Shown here: in pieces, positions 46,626-56,660 of the stretch
Position numbering within the stretch: position 1 is the first letter of the stretch
Layout of the letters: every line of letters starts with the position of its first letter
Program-made: the position numbers and the translations under genes
The notes under the pieces: model-generated
Seen by the model: the letters and a program-made list of their open reading frames with translations, nothing else
Told to the model about the DNA's origin: nothing
Databases searched by the model: none
Source of the DNA: [Synechococcus] sp. NIES-970
GTDB taxonomy: Bacteria > Cyanobacteriota > Cyanobacteriia > Cyanobacteriales > MRBY01
Length of the DNA stretch: 64,000 bases
NCBI GenBank assembly: GCA_002356215.1
Contig: AP017959.1
Coordinates: 992,001 to 1,056,000 of the forward strand
Reading direction: 5' to 3'

Positions 46626-46741
46626 GCGTGGTGGGCAAAAATAGTGATGAGAGGATCATTTCTCAGTATAGTTGAGGCGATCGCCCAATGTTGGCGGTTT
46701 ATACCCCAGGAGACAGTCAGGATTGTGCTGGACTAAAAGCA

Positions 46742-47200
46742 TTAATGGTGGTGACCATAGGCACCGTCCTCCGGAAAGAAAGGCACAATTTCTGCCTGGA
46801 GTTGCAACCCCAGCTGGGAGAGCATGCCTTCGAGGACATGGTCCGGGGAAAACCGGAGATAGGTCTGTTGTACTTCTAGGGGGACATGACGATTCCCTAG
46901 GTGATAAGCGGCTTTCAGCAGTAATAAGGGCGTCATTGCTGTCACCGTCATTACCGCTTCAGGCTTTGCCTTTACCTGCACGAGGGTCTGCTTATCGGCG
47001 GTTTGAAAATAGTCATCAGGGTGGATATGGCTGCCCCGGGGGAGATTAAAATGCACCGCTTGGCCCGTTTCCAGTTCGAGACGTTGGCGGCTTTTTTGTC
47101 GTTCTGCGGCGGTCAACGGGAGCTCGAGATCTACCTGGACAGACTCTTGGGGGTGGGGATGGTATTTTTGGGTGAGGATCAAATCGACTGCGGTGGTCAT
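46742..47200 (-). CDS. ureE: urease accessory protein UreE
   Basis: UreE is the nickel-carrying metallochaperone that delivers Ni2+ to urease with UreD, UreF and UreG. The 152-residue protein has the two usual domains: an N-terminal beta domain (AERQKSRQRLELETGQAVHF) and a nickel-binding domain with YHLGNRHVPLE. The C-terminus is short and histidine-ended (GHHH). The ATG at 47200 is preferred; a start at 47254 would overlap the Hpt gene. No other ure gene is adjacent. Confidence 0.9.
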   Translation of the reverse strand: MTTAVDLILTQKYHPHPQESVQVDLELPLTAAERQKSRQRLELETGQAVHFNLPRGSHIHPDDYFQTADKQTLVQVKAKPEAVMTVTAMTPLLLLKAAYHLGNRHVPLEVQQTYLRFSPDHVLEGMLSQLGLQLQAEIVPFFPEDGAYGHHH

Positions 47201-47237
47201 GGATTCCAGTTCGGTAATCAAGGGAACAAGGACAGGT

Positions 47238-47612
47238 TTAAAACATTGATTCAAGGTTGGGCAGTTGGTCGGTGAGGGATGTGGCGATCGCCTGGTAGTC
47301 CTGATTTAAACGCCGGAGCAGCGCCGTCACCAGGGCCCAATCCGCCGCCGTTGCTGCCGTCTCTAACGCTTGGCACTGGTGGGCAAATTGTTCTAAACGA
47401 AACAGGCGGCTACTAGATTTTAGAGTGTGGGCATTGCGGACAACTTCCGGTTGGCTATGTTGGGCAAGGCCCACCGCCATCGCAGTCAGCAATGTCGGGG
47501 TATCTGACAAAAAAGTTTCGACCAAATCTCGCATCACCTCCAGGTCATAGCTAACCAATTCGGCAAGGCCCTTCAGGTCAATTTCATCGGCGGCAGACGG
47601 TTGGGATGCCAT
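47238..47612 (-). CDS. histidine phosphotransfer (Hpt) protein
   Basis: The 124-residue protein is a single Hpt domain. The phospho-accepting H62 lies in RNAHTLKSSSRLF, inside a four-helix bundle. The ATG at 47612 lies four bases after the stop of the hybrid kinase gene. This is the natural relay partner of that kinase: kinase histidine, receiver aspartate, Hpt histidine, then an unknown output regulator. A longer in-frame start at 47726 would overlap the kinase gene. Confidence 0.88.
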   Translation of the reverse strand: MASQPSAADEIDLKGLAELVSYDLEVMRDLVETFLSDTPTLLTAMAVGLAQHSQPEVVRNAHTLKSSSRLFRLEQFAHQCQALETAATAADWALVTALLRRLNQDYQAIATSLTDQLPNLESMF

Positions 47613-47616
47613 GGCG

Positions 47617-50600
47617 TTAACAAGGGGGGGAGTGGGGCGTGCTGGGACTAACCTGGTTGCGGCAGTGGGCAGCCTTGAGGGCGTGGAGTAGTTTTTTAAT
47701 CTGGATTGGCTTACTGAGGTAGTCATTCATGCCAGCATCAAGGCAAAGTTGGCGATCGCCCTGCATCGCATTGGCAGTCATGGCAATAATCCAGGGATAG
47801 CCCAGGGACTGGGGATTAGACCCATACCGGACGCGAATTTGGCGTGTTGCTTCAAGACCATCCATTGACGGCATTTGGATATCCATCAGAACTACATCAT
47901 AACTTTGATGCTCCAGGCGATCTAGCACCTCTTGGCCATTGGTCGCCACCGTCGCTTCGTAGCCAATGCGTTTGAGAATATTGAGGGCCACCTTCTGATT
48001 GACGATATTATCTTCTGCTAAAAGAATGCGCAGAGGATAGGTCTGCCCAAAGGTTCCGTCAAGGGAGGAAGGAGAGGCCACCGCCGCCATGGGCGTTGTT
48101 TCGGTGAGGGCTAGGGTGAGGTAATGGTAAAGAGATTCTTGTTTAAGCGGTTGGCTCAGTTGTAAAAAAGCTTGTAACGCGGGGTCTTCATTGGCTGGGG
48201 CCAAACTAAGGGGTGGCGCAATCGTGACGATCGCCAGATCAAAATTTTCGCTCACCTTCTGTGCCTGTTGGAAAAAGTTGCTGGATACCAGAGCAGCTTG
48301 GGTTTCTACCAACAAAATATCTGGGGGAGATTGATTGCTCAGAATGTCTAAGGCGGTGGCGGTGCTGGTGGTGTGAAAAATTGTGATCCCCAACGGGGCC
48401 AGCCATTGGGTGATTCCCTGGGCGACTAGGGAACTGGGATGGAGAAGCAGTAATGTTTTGGCTCGAAGACCAGCTGGGGGTGGAGCGATCGCCCCAGGGG
48501 AAGCCGCCAACGGAAAAGGAATTTGGCATGAAAACATCGTCTTGATCGGCACCGATTGCAAAGCCGGGGGCGTTGGCGGCCCCGGTATGGGGGGAATTTG
48601 CCCGGTGCTCATTTCGCCGCTTTTTACCCAAATTTGCCCTCCCATCAAGGCAACCAAGCGTTTGCAGATCACCAAACCCAAGCCCGTGCCTCCATAGCGC
48701 CGGGAGGTGGAGGCATCTCCTTGACTAAAGGGCTGGAAGAGGCGCGGCATCTGCTCTGGAGAAATCCCGACCCCTGTGTCCAACACCATGAAGCGGAGCG
48801 AAACATGATCTGCGGCCAAATGAGGCCAGGGTACAGTTTGTACCCAGAGGGAGACATCGCCTTGATTGGTGAATTTCACCGCATTACCTAGGAGATTCAG
48901 CAGAATTTGCTGGAGCCGTTTGACATCTCCTGTAAGCCAATGGGGTACATCTGGCTCGATGTAATAGCTCAAGTAAATTGGTTTGGCGATCGCCCGGGTC
49001 GCAATCAAATCTAAACAGCCCTCAATGCAGGCTTGTAAATCGAAAGGTTGGAGTTCCAGCTCAAATTTGCCAGACTCAATTTTGGAAAAATCCAGAATAT
49101 CGTTAATGATCGCCAAGAGATTGTGGCCACTGCTGCGAATAATTTCAACAAATTCTTGCTGCTGCTCCGTCAAATGGGTATCTGTTAAGAGCTCTGCCAT
49201 ACCAATTACTGCATTCATCGGTGTGCGAATCTCATGGCTCATGGTGGCCAAAAATTCACTTTTTGCACGGTTGGCGGCTTCGGCTTCTTCCTTTGCGAGT
49301 TGCAGTTGGCCCTCAGCTTCAACTTTTTCGGTAATGTCCGTAATTGTACCTACCATCCGGTAGGGTTTGCCCCGGTCATCCCTGACGCACTTGCCCTTAC
49401 TCAGAATCCAGCGGTAGTCTCCGTCACAGTGATGGATACGGTGGGTATTTTGATAAATTTTTGTCAGGCCCTGCAAATGAGCTTCAATCGCCTCTTGCAC
49501 TTGAACCAGGCTTTCGGGGTGAATGTGACTGACCCAAAAATCAAGGTCACCGAGTTTGGGGGCGTTGTCGATGGCTGGGTAACCGAGAATTTCCAGCCAA
49601 GTAGGAGAATAATAAACCTGGTTTGTCTCTAAATCCCAGTCCCAAATACCATCATTAGTAGCGGCGATCGCCAATTCATAGCGTTCTTCACTTTGCCGGA
49701 GCTGCTGGGCGATGATCTGCCGTTGGTGGATCTCTTCGGAAAGAGCTTTGGTCCGTTCTTCCACTTGGGTCTCGAGGTTTAGGGCCGTGACTTGAATTGA
49801 CTGGAACTGTTGCCGTAGGGTAAGCAGCATCATCCCAAAGTTGTGGCTAAGACGATTAAACTCACGAATTTGACTTTTGGGAGGGGCGACCTCGGTGGCA
49901 TCTTGGAGCTGCGTTTGGATATCCGCGGTCATCAGACTGAGCTGATTGAGGGGAGCAGTTAACCAACGGCTAATTTTTTCGGCGGTGGCCACCGCCACCA
50001 AAAGTAGAACCAAGACAATGGCCAGACTGCGGATGTAATAGATTTCTAGATGGTTAATGTCTGGGGCCAGTTCAACGGTTAACCAAAGCTGAGCAGGGAG
50101 TAGGGTTCCTTCTAACGGACGGATGATCGCCCCCACTGCCTGACGCCAGCGGCTCATGGCTGATTTCCCGGGACTGATGGGAGGCAGAAAAATAGTACTT
50201 TGGTCAGAAAGGGGCTGATTACTCCATTGGTCATAGGCGCTCCAGGCTTCTCCTGGGGGCGCTAATCTGGCGGAGTCAGCAATCACAAGGTTATTATCGG
50301 GGTTGATGGCGATCGCCCGGAGGGGATACTGGCGCACTGCATGGAGTTTTTGTTGGAGAAAATCCGCAAGGTACGCCGCATTCACATCGAAATACAATGC
50401 GCCCGCATCATTAGGCAGCGCAATCAAATACTCAATGTGCAAATGCCCTGGATGTTGGTGAACCATTGCCATTTTTCCCCGTTGACCCGGCAGGGAATTT
50501 TGGAAATAGGTTTGCACCTGCTGGCGAATTTCTTCATCCGTTGGTATCGAGGCATTATCAACTTGATTTTGAGCGGAAACGGCAATCTCTCCCTCTGAAT

Positions 50601-51453
50601 TAAACACAATGACATGGTGCAGCTCAGGGGAAATGGCCTGGAGCCCACGCACCGCATTACTGGTACGCACCGAGGTGAGACCATTTTCCCCAATAACTTC
50701 TGCCACATAGCCACTTGTCTCGAGGAAGCTTGTCTCCCAAAGCGCGATTTCTTCCGTAAGGGATTGACTAAATTCCACCAAAATTTCATCAACACTCTGT
50801 TCAATGGCCTGAAAGCGCTCCTGTCCATTGAGAACCATTAACGTCAAAATCGGAAAAACAATAAAAGCCAGCAAAATATTAAAAATAATCTGCTGCAGTG
50901 AATGTTGATGCCTGTAGCGACGAGGCGCAATATTTTGCCAAAAGGGAATATAGCCCACAATTAAGCTAGCGACTTCCGCATTAAAAATCCCGTTTACAGA
51001 TTGTTTAAAAGCAACAGTTGTCACTGCTTGGATCGGCATTTTTAGCAGAAAGAAATAAGCTAAAAAAATGATTGGGGCACCGATTATTAGCCAATAGATC
51101 GCATTATAAAAAGTGATGTTGATATGCTGCCGTTTTCGCTGCCAAAAAAAGCTAACAAATAAAACCTCTAGCGAAAAAGTAATGATTGCATAGCTATGGT
51201 GCCAGAGAAAAAATGTCTGGATACTGGCGATCATCCCAGCGATGATCGCCCAAAAAGGCCCATACAAAAAAAGTGTCAGCCAAACTGCAATGGAGCCGAA
51301 TAAAAAATCAATGCCAAAAAATAAACTAAGCTTAAAATAATTGCCTAAATATCCGAAAAGAATTAGCGCTAGAAGCAAATATGGTCTTTCTAGCTGCAAA
51401 TAAGGATGCTTACTCCAAAAATAACCGCATGTCCCTTTCAACCAAGAAAGCAT
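47617..51453 (-). CDS. hybrid sensor histidine kinase (BarA-like)
   Basis: The 1278-residue kinase has about six to seven N-terminal membrane helices (about 25-210). An extracytoplasmic sensor region follows (about 235-460; Cache-like), then a membrane helix, a HAMP-like segment, a PAS/PAC domain (about 600-710) and HisKA with H740 in MSHEIRTPMNAVIG. After the HATPase (YGGTGLGLVICKRL) comes a degenerate receiver that lacks the acidic pocket, then a true receiver with D1191 in VLMDIQMPSMDG. The Hpt gene follows after four bases. The ligand is not predictable. Confidence 0.93.
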   Translation of the reverse strand: MLSWLKGTCGYFWSKHPYLQLERPYLLLALILFGYLGNYFKLSLFFGIDFLFGSIAVWLTLFLYGPFWAIIAGMIASIQTFFLWHHSYAIITFSLEVLFVSFFWQRKRQHINITFYNAIYWLIIGAPIIFLAYFFLLKMPIQAVTTVAFKQSVNGIFNAEVASLIVGYIPFWQNIAPRRYRHQHSLQQIIFNILLAFIVFPILTLMVLNGQERFQAIEQSVDEILVEFSQSLTEEIALWETSFLETSGYVAEVIGENGLTSVRTSNAVRGLQAISPELHHVIVFNSEGEIAVSAQNQVDNASIPTDEEIRQQVQTYFQNSLPGQRGKMAMVHQHPGHLHIEYLIALPNDAGALYFDVNAAYLADFLQQKLHAVRQYPLRAIAINPDNNLVIADSARLAPPGEAWSAYDQWSNQPLSDQSTIFLPPISPGKSAMSRWRQAVGAIIRPLEGTLLPAQLWLTVELAPDINHLEIYYIRSLAIVLVLLLVAVATAEKISRWLTAPLNQLSLMTADIQTQLQDATEVAPPKSQIREFNRLSHNFGMMLLTLRQQFQSIQVTALNLETQVEERTKALSEEIHQRQIIAQQLRQSEERYELAIAATNDGIWDWDLETNQVYYSPTWLEILGYPAIDNAPKLGDLDFWVSHIHPESLVQVQEAIEAHLQGLTKIYQNTHRIHHCDGDYRWILSKGKCVRDDRGKPYRMVGTITDITEKVEAEGQLQLAKEEAEAANRAKSEFLATMSHEIRTPMNAVIGMAELLTDTHLTEQQQEFVEIIRSSGHNLLAIINDILDFSKIESGKFELELQPFDLQACIEGCLDLIATRAIAKPIYLSYYIEPDVPHWLTGDVKRLQQILLNLLGNAVKFTNQGDVSLWVQTVPWPHLAADHVSLRFMVLDTGVGISPEQMPRLFQPFSQGDASTSRRYGGTGLGLVICKRLVALMGGQIWVKSGEMSTGQIPPIPGPPTPPALQSVPIKTMFSCQIPFPLAASPGAIAPPPAGLRAKTLLLLHPSSLVAQGITQWLAPLGITIFHTTSTATALDILSNQSPPDILLVETQAALVSSNFFQQAQKVSENFDLAIVTIAPPLSLAPANEDPALQAFLQLSQPLKQESLYHYLTLALTETTPMAAVASPSSLDGTFGQTYPLRILLAEDNIVNQKVALNILKRIGYEATVATNGQEVLDRLEHQSYDVVLMDIQMPSMDGLEATRQIRVRYGSNPQSLGYPWIIAMTANAMQGDRQLCLDAGMNDYLSKPIQIKKLLHALKAAHCRNQVSPSTPHSPPC

Positions 51454-51611
51454 TATGCTCGGAAAAATTTATTCAACACTCTATAATTATTAATCCTAGT
51501 AAGAGTTGTGGTGCTGCATCAATCAAACGATATGATTCTTGACTAAAGTGAGAGAAATTTCAATGTCGTTTTTTTGACCAGATCCCATAGGTTATCATTG
51601 AGCTCTTGCCA

Positions 51612-52115
51612 TTAATTCGCTTGCCGCAAATTTCCGGCTCTAACCCAAGCTTCAGTACCATCTTCTAGGCGAATTTGTTGCCAAGAACCATCGTCATTTG
51701 TGCCGAGCACTGTCACCTGGGTATTAAAATTAATGCCGCCGATGCGGGCCGATTCTAGGGAAGGCTCCGCCCGCAGGCTTAAACCATCAGACCAAGTGAC
51801 CGTTGCGGCGTAAGCACCGGGGGGCAATTCTGTGTCTTCGGCGGCCGCCTCTTCCTCTTCTTCTGGCGTTTCTTCGGCGATCGCCTCTGGCTCAGCAATA
51901 ATCGGTGCTAGATCTGGTTCTGTTGCTTGGGGTTCAGGTTCAGGAGTAGGGGCCGGTTCAGGGGGGGCGATCGCCTCAGAAGAAAAAACCGGTTTCGGAG
52001 GAGTGGCAGCCATGCGGTTGAAAAAATAATAAGCGGCCCCAACACTCCCCACCATCAGGAGAAATACCCCCAGCAAGAAACCGAGGATAAATTGAAATAC
52101 GTTGGAAATATTCAT
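51612..52115 (-). CDS. membrane-anchored SH3 domain protein
   Basis: The 167-residue protein has one N-terminal membrane helix (FQFILGFLLGVFLLMVGSVGA) and a proline/glutamate-rich linker (about 45-100). A C-terminal bacterial SH3 domain follows (SDGLSLRAEPSLESARIGG to EAWVRAGNLRQ). SH3b domains bind peptidoglycan or peptides outside the cell membrane. The ATG at 52115 has a GGAG 11 bases upstream. It is downstream of ycf46 on the same strand. Confidence 0.85.
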   Translation of the reverse strand: MNISNVFQFILGFLLGVFLLMVGSVGAAYYFFNRMAATPPKPVFSSEAIAPPEPAPTPEPEPQATEPDLAPIIAEPEAIAEETPEEEEEAAAEDTELPPGAYAATVTWSDGLSLRAEPSLESARIGGINFNTQVTVLGTNDDGSWQQIRLEDGTEAWVRAGNLRQAN

Positions 52116-52197
52116 AAAAACCAATTCTCCGACCGGGACACCGACAACATCAAAAAACCGCCCCTAAAGAGCATTATAGTAGACGATTTCTCGGGTC

Positions 52198-53691
52198 CTA
52201 GGGATTCAGAAAATTTTGTCGCGAGGCTAGACGAGCCTTGCCAGAAGTGGCCCATTGTTGAAGAAATTCAATCTGTTCTTTGGCAGTGCGCGCCAAGGGA
52301 ATAATTTGGCTGGCTGCTTCTAGGACATCATCGGTGGTAAAGTCACGGTTTTGACTAAAGCCTAGGTGCATGGCTTCGATGAGGGTCTGTTCAATTTCGG
52401 CCCCAGAAAAATCAGGGGTTTCATAGGCCAGGCGTTTAATATCGTAATTTTTCAGGTTATGGGGGCGCAGGCGGGACAGATGTACGTTAAAAATCGCTTC
52501 CCGTTCTGCTTGGCTAGGGAGGCCGACAAAAAAGATTTCATCAAAACGGCCTTTACGTAGCATTTCAGGGGGGAGAGTGTGAATTTTGTTAGCCGTGGCG
52601 ACGACGAACACAGGGCTTTGTTTCTCCGCCAACCAGGTAATAAAAGTGCCAAAGACACGACTGGTGGTGCCGCCATCGCTATTACCATCTGCCCCAGCAA
52701 AGGCTTTATCAATTTCATCGATCCAAAGAATACAAGGGGCCAGGGCTTCGGCCAGTTGGATCATCTGTCGGGTGCGGGATTCTGATTCTCCCACAAGACC
52801 CGCAAACAGTCGGCCCACATCTAAGCGCAGGAGGGGTAGATGCCAATGGTGGGCGATCGCCTTCGCCGTGAGGGATTTTCCTGTACCTTGGATCCCGACG
52901 AGCAATAACCCCCGGGGATGGGGTAAGCCGTATTCTCGGGCCTTTTCACTAAACGCTCCCCCCCGACGGAGGAGCCATTCTTTCAGCTGATCGAGACCGC
53001 CAATGTCCGAAATTTGTTCGGTGGCAGGGTAAAAATCAAGAATTTGGGTCTGACGGATCGACTGGCGCTTTTCGGCGAGGATCAATTCCACATCGTCTGC
53101 TTGAATTTGGCCATGGTTAGCAAGACTGAGGGTAAGGACACGGCGGATTCGTTCGAGGGAAAGCCCCTGGGCAGCGCGCACCAGTTCACTCAAGAGGGCC
53201 TCGTCTAGGGGTTGACCGACCCCCTGGAGCAACCGTCCGATTTCCGTGCGAATTTCGCTGGCTGTGGGCAGAGGGAATTTAATAATGGTCAACACCTCCG
53301 CCAAATCGGCGGGGATTTTAACCTCTGGGGCAATGATCACGATATTTTTGGGTTCAGCCTTGAGGCGACGGGCCAAGTTGCGCAATTTGCGGGCGATCGC
53401 CACATCTTCGAGAAACCGCTGAAAGTCACGCAGAATAAAGATTCCTCCCACATTGGCTGGCAGCTTTTCAATGAATTCTAGGGCCTGGAGGGGGTTGCGT
53501 TTACCGAAGCCAGTGTTGTTGGGGTTGTCTTGGTAGCCATCGACAAAATCCCAGGTATATACCGTCCGCTGACCCAGGCTAGTGGCACATTGGGCGATCG
53601 CCCCTTCGACCCGTTCTTCCTCGAGGGTCGGGATATAAAGCAGGGGATAACAGGCCCGGAGCAGCAGGGTGAATTCTTCACGGAAGGTCAT
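52198..53691 (-). CDS. ycf46: AAA ATPase, Ycf46-like
   Basis: The 497-residue protein corresponds to Ycf46, the AAA ATPase conserved in cyanobacteria and red-algal plastids. The N-terminal half (1-220) resembles an inactive AAA-like region. The C-terminal half is an active AAA module with Walker A GIQGTGKS (266-273), Walker B ILWIDEID (321-328) and an arginine-finger region. The cellular role is not settled; a link to inorganic-carbon use has been proposed for the Synechocystis homologue. The small SH3 gene follows. Confidence 0.88.
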   Translation of the reverse strand: MTFREEFTLLLRACYPLLYIPTLEEERVEGAIAQCATSLGQRTVYTWDFVDGYQDNPNNTGFGKRNPLQALEFIEKLPANVGGIFILRDFQRFLEDVAIARKLRNLARRLKAEPKNIVIIAPEVKIPADLAEVLTIIKFPLPTASEIRTEIGRLLQGVGQPLDEALLSELVRAAQGLSLERIRRVLTLSLANHGQIQADDVELILAEKRQSIRQTQILDFYPATEQISDIGGLDQLKEWLLRRGGAFSEKAREYGLPHPRGLLLVGIQGTGKSLTAKAIAHHWHLPLLRLDVGRLFAGLVGESESRTRQMIQLAEALAPCILWIDEIDKAFAGADGNSDGGTTSRVFGTFITWLAEKQSPVFVVATANKIHTLPPEMLRKGRFDEIFFVGLPSQAEREAIFNVHLSRLRPHNLKNYDIKRLAYETPDFSGAEIEQTLIEAMHLGFSQNRDFTTDDVLEAASQIIPLARTAKEQIEFLQQWATSGKARLASRQNFLNP

Positions 53692-53787
53692 AGGGCAATG
53701 GACTCAGGCAGAGGATCAAGCTTGCATGTTTAAGCTTAAAGGGAAAATTCCTGAATACCAAGGGTTCTTGATGATCATTCCCGCTTA

Positions 53788-53805
53788 GCTCCCGCCACGG
53801 GGAGC
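53788..53805. other. short hairpin between ycf46 and yceD
   Basis: GCTCCC (53788-53793) pairs with GGGAGC (53800-53805) across a six-base loop. It lies after the yceD stop on the minus strand and upstream of ycf46. No T-run follows in either direction, so it is at best a weak terminator or a leader hairpin of ycf46. Confidence 0.3.
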
Positions 53806-53840
53806 GCCACACCCTATCTAGAAGCTGAGTACCAGAGGCC

Positions 53841-54341
53841 TCACGAAGATAATTGTTCTTTGAGGTCAGCGAGCTTGGCCCAACGAGCGTCTATTTGAGG
53901 CATCACCTCAGCTCCAGTGGGGTCTGCCCCCGGACAGCGTTCGGGATCACAGACTTTGCGGAGGGGCATCTCTAAACAAAATTGCTCATAAAGCCAGGTT
54001 TCGGGGTCAAAATAGCCGTGGGGATCAAGGGATTCGTCCAAGTCTTCAAGGCTTACTTCCCGTTCTGCTGGTAAGTCTTCGGGATTGTGTGTTTGGAGCC
54101 AGATCAACTCCGTGCGGTCTACATTGAGACGCATGTTGTAATGCTGGAGGCAGCGATCGCAGCTGAGGGTAACGATGGTTTCGGCCCGGGCGGTCACCTC
54201 TAGATAGGTTTGGCGATGGGTGATCGCCATTTCCCCCCGCACGGGGGTCAGGGTGGCTAATTCGGCCAGAGATTCCTCAAAAACAAACCGTTCCTGCTGT
54301 TGAGGCACTTTCAATAGCCGGGGAATAAAAATACGCTCCAT
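53841..54341 (-). CDS. YceD family (DUF177) protein
   Basis: The 166-residue protein belongs to the DUF177/YceD family, which is linked to 23S rRNA accumulation in plants and E. coli. It has the conserved cysteine pairs CDRC (middle) and C-x5-C in KVCDPERCPG. The ATG at 54341 is preferred over an in-frame TTG three codons upstream. It is the last gene of the rpmH-rnpA-yidC-jag cluster; rpmF, its usual partner elsewhere, is absent. Confidence 0.88.
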   Translation of the reverse strand: MERIFIPRLLKVPQQQERFVFEESLAELATLTPVRGEMAITHRQTYLEVTARAETIVTLSCDRCLQHYNMRLNVDRTELIWLQTHNPEDLPAEREVSLEDLDESLDPHGYFDPETWLYEQFCLEMPLRKVCDPERCPGADPTGAEVMPQIDARWAKLADLKEQLSS

Positions 54342-54464
54342 TTGCCTCAAAACTCCAGTTACACAGGGTTGAACAGCCCCATCCTACCCCAAAATTCCCA
54401 AAAATAAAGACGGGTCTAGGCCCGCCTTCTTCCGGATGATTCAGATTCACTGGCCTGGCAACTG

Positions 54465-54953
54465 CTAGGCCAATTGCACAATGAGATGTCGGTGGGGTTC
54501 TTGGCCTTGGCTCTCTGTCTTGAGCAGCGGAAAGTCTTTAAAAAAGCTATGCATCTGTCGCCGCTCCGCCGAGGACAAATTTTCAATGGCTTCTGGCTCT
54601 CCAGTGGCCTCCACCCGCTGGGCAACTGCTGTGGCGATCGCCTCCAGTTCACCGCGACGAGCTGCTCGATAACCATCAATATCCACCGTAAGAGGATACT
54701 GTTCTTCCTTAGGGAGATGATGGTTAAAGGTGATATTGGCTAAATATTGCACTGCATCAAGCATTTGGCCACGATCACCAATCAACTTTTGGCGTTGAAT
54801 TTCCGAGAGGGAATGGGGATCCACCGTCAGCCAAAGGGAAGCTTCCCCCCCTAGGTCCTGCTTTATTTCGGCCGTTACCGTTGCTGGCAGGGCCATCAGC
54901 CCCAGAAGCGTCTCAAGCCAGGTTTGACCCTGTTGGATTTTGGTCTCGTTCAT
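54465..54953 (-). CDS. RNA-binding protein Jag/KhpB (KH and R3H)
   Basis: The 162-residue protein has a KH domain (about 30-95, KLIGDRGQMLDAVQYLANI in place of the GxxG loop) and an R3H domain (about 100-162, LSSAERRQMHSFFKDFP). It lacks the N-terminal Jag_N segment found in firmicutes. KhpB proteins bind RNA and affect translation and envelope growth. It lies 11 bases after yidC on the same strand, the usual position. Confidence 0.9.
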   Translation of the reverse strand: MNETKIQQGQTWLETLLGLMALPATVTAEIKQDLGGEASLWLTVDPHSLSEIQRQKLIGDRGQMLDAVQYLANITFNHHLPKEEQYPLTVDIDGYRAARRGELEAIATAVAQRVEATGEPEAIENLSSAERRQMHSFFKDFPLLKTESQGQEPHRHLIVQLA

Positions 54954-54964
54954 GTATCTTCTGC

Positions 54965-56128
54965 TTAACCTGAGGTTTTTTCTTTTTTCTTGCCGCCCTT
55001 ACGTTCAAAGGGTAGATTATCACGCCCTTTTTCCGCCTTTTCCTGTTCATCCACCAACTTTTGTAAGTTTTCCGGTAGAGGTTCTTTGGTCAAAATAAAC
55101 GTTTGAGCCGTCTGGAAGGCGTTGGCTACTGTCATATACATCAAGACCCCGGCTGGCAGCGGAAAAAAGAGGAACATGCCCGAAAAAATTAACGGCGTAA
55201 TTTTGTTGACCGTTTGTTGGGCCTGCTGCTGCTGATCACTCCCACCACTGTTATTGGTAGGAGCACCACCAGAAATGGTTTGGTTGATATATAAACTCAC
55301 CCCAAAGAACAGCACCATCCCGAGGATGTCCCAGTGGATGCCATCATCGCCATTGACCCCAATGCGACCGAGGGCTTCAATGAACAAAAAACCTTTATCT
55401 GCAGCAATTCCAGGGACACTCACCTGTACAGTTACATCGCCAGGTGCGAGGGCCACAAGGGTTCCATCTGGTTGGAGTTCAACCCGCTCTTGGCCTTTCG
55501 TTACCTCAAAAATAGGCATGAGGTTATTGTCTGGATATTCTGCGGCTAAGGTCGCAAAATCCTTGCCTGATTCACTCTGGAGTACAAATTGGGTACTTTC
55601 CCCGACACCAATTTTGTTTCCTGCCGGTAGTGATAGGGTCACTGGATAGTGGACACCACTATCGAAATAAACATTTTGGGTCTTAACGTTTACCGCCTGG
55701 GGCTGAATCTGCTCTATTTTTTCGCTGGGAAGAATCTGCAGGTTAGCGGTGTAGTTAATGTTGGAAAAAGGCGACCCCCGCAAGGTGGCAAACAGGGCGA
55801 AGAGAATCGGCATCTGTAACAAGATTGGCAAACAGCCGGCGAGGGGGTTACCAAACTCTTTATAGACCTCCGCCATTGCGGCCTGTTGCTGTGCTGGGTC
55901 ATTTTTATAGCGCTCTTGGATTTCCTTGACCCGCTTTTGCATCAGCGGTTGGGTAATCTTGGTGCGTCTCATACTACGGATCGATTTGGCGCTTAAGGGG
56001 TAAACGGCAAATCGAATCACAAGGGTCAAGGCGATGATTGCAAAGCCATAGCTGGGCACAATGCCATAGAAAAAATCTAGGATTGGCAACATCACATTGT
56101 TTGATAAAAATCCGATCCCAAAATCCAT
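54965..56128 (-). CDS. yidC: membrane protein insertase YidC
   Basis: YidC/Alb3 inserts thylakoid and plasma membrane proteins, alone or with Sec. The 387-residue protein has about five membrane helices. The conserved positively charged cytoplasmic loop follows helix 1 ([18 protein letters not shown]), and the segment [20 protein letters not shown] is present. Between the second and third helices it has an extra-cytoplasmic insert of about 140 residues with a beta-rich, Ig-like look ([20 protein letters not shown]). A basic C-terminal tail (KGGKKKEK) is typical of ribosome contact. Confidence 0.95.
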   Translation of the reverse strand: MDFGIGFLSNNVMLPILDFFYGIVPSYGFAIIALTLVIRFAVYPLSAKSIRSMRRTKITQPLMQKRVKEIQERYKNDPAQQQAAMAEVYKEFGNPLAGCLPILLQMPILFALFATLRGSPFSNINYTANLQILPSEKIEQIQPQAVNVKTQNVYFDSGVHYPVTLSLPAGNKIGVGESTQFVLQSESGKDFATLAAEYPDNNLMPIFEVTKGQERVELQPDGTLVALAPGDVTVQVSVPGIAADKGFLFIEALGRIGVNGDDGIHWDILGMVLFFGVSLYINQTISGGAPTNNSGGSDQQQQAQQTVNKITPLIFSGMFLFFPLPAGVLMYMTVANAFQTAQTFILTKEPLPENLQKLVDEQEKAEKGRDNLPFERKGGKKKEKTSG

Positions 56129-56267
56129 GCGTCTGAAGTTCGTCTAACTATGAGTTGTTAAGGGTTAGTTTAATGGGTTTAGTTGTTATTTTTAGTGATT
56201 TCTTTAAAAAAGCCTTGGGAGAAAGGGGCTAACTTGCTGGCTTTTCTCCCTATAAATCCCGGGTTAA

Positions 56268-56660
56268 CTAAGCGGCGATCGCCTCAATAGGAATGCCGGT
56301 GCGGTCTGCTGCTTTTTCGGCAATGTGAGTGTAAATCTCACGGAAGTTAGGCATAGAACGCAGCTCCAAACGGCTGCCATCCTGGAGGGTGACAATTAAA
56401 TCGCCCCAAAGACCAAAACCCCGGGGAATTTTGGTGATTTTTTTCACTTCGCTGTAAATAATATCCGTGCGATCGCGCCCCTGCCAGCCGCCAGTGATCG
56501 AGATCCGCCGACTGGTGATCCGGTAGCGTAGCCACAGAGCCCGCACAATTGCCCCTACCGTCAAAGGTAAACAAATGACGGTGAACCCCAACAAAATATT
56601 AAAAATGAGATCACCAATATGGGGGCCTCCCTCATAAACCACATCTTCTTTAATGCCCAT
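56268..56660 (-). CDS. PH domain-containing membrane protein
   Basis: The 130-residue protein has one or two N-terminal hydrophobic helices (IFNILLGFTVICLPLTVGAIV) and a bacterial PH-like domain (bPH_2) over about 45-115 (YRITSRRISITGGWQGRDRT). It overlaps the end of rnpA by 11 bases and lies 139 bases before yidC. It is commonly found between these genes in cyanobacteria, as I recall. Function is unknown. Confidence 0.85.
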   Translation of the reverse strand: MGIKEDVVYEGGPHIGDLIFNILLGFTVICLPLTVGAIVRALWLRYRITSRRISITGGWQGRDRTDIIYSEVKKITKIPRGFGLWGDLIVTLQDGSRLELRSMPNFREIYTHIAEKAADRTGIPIEAIAA

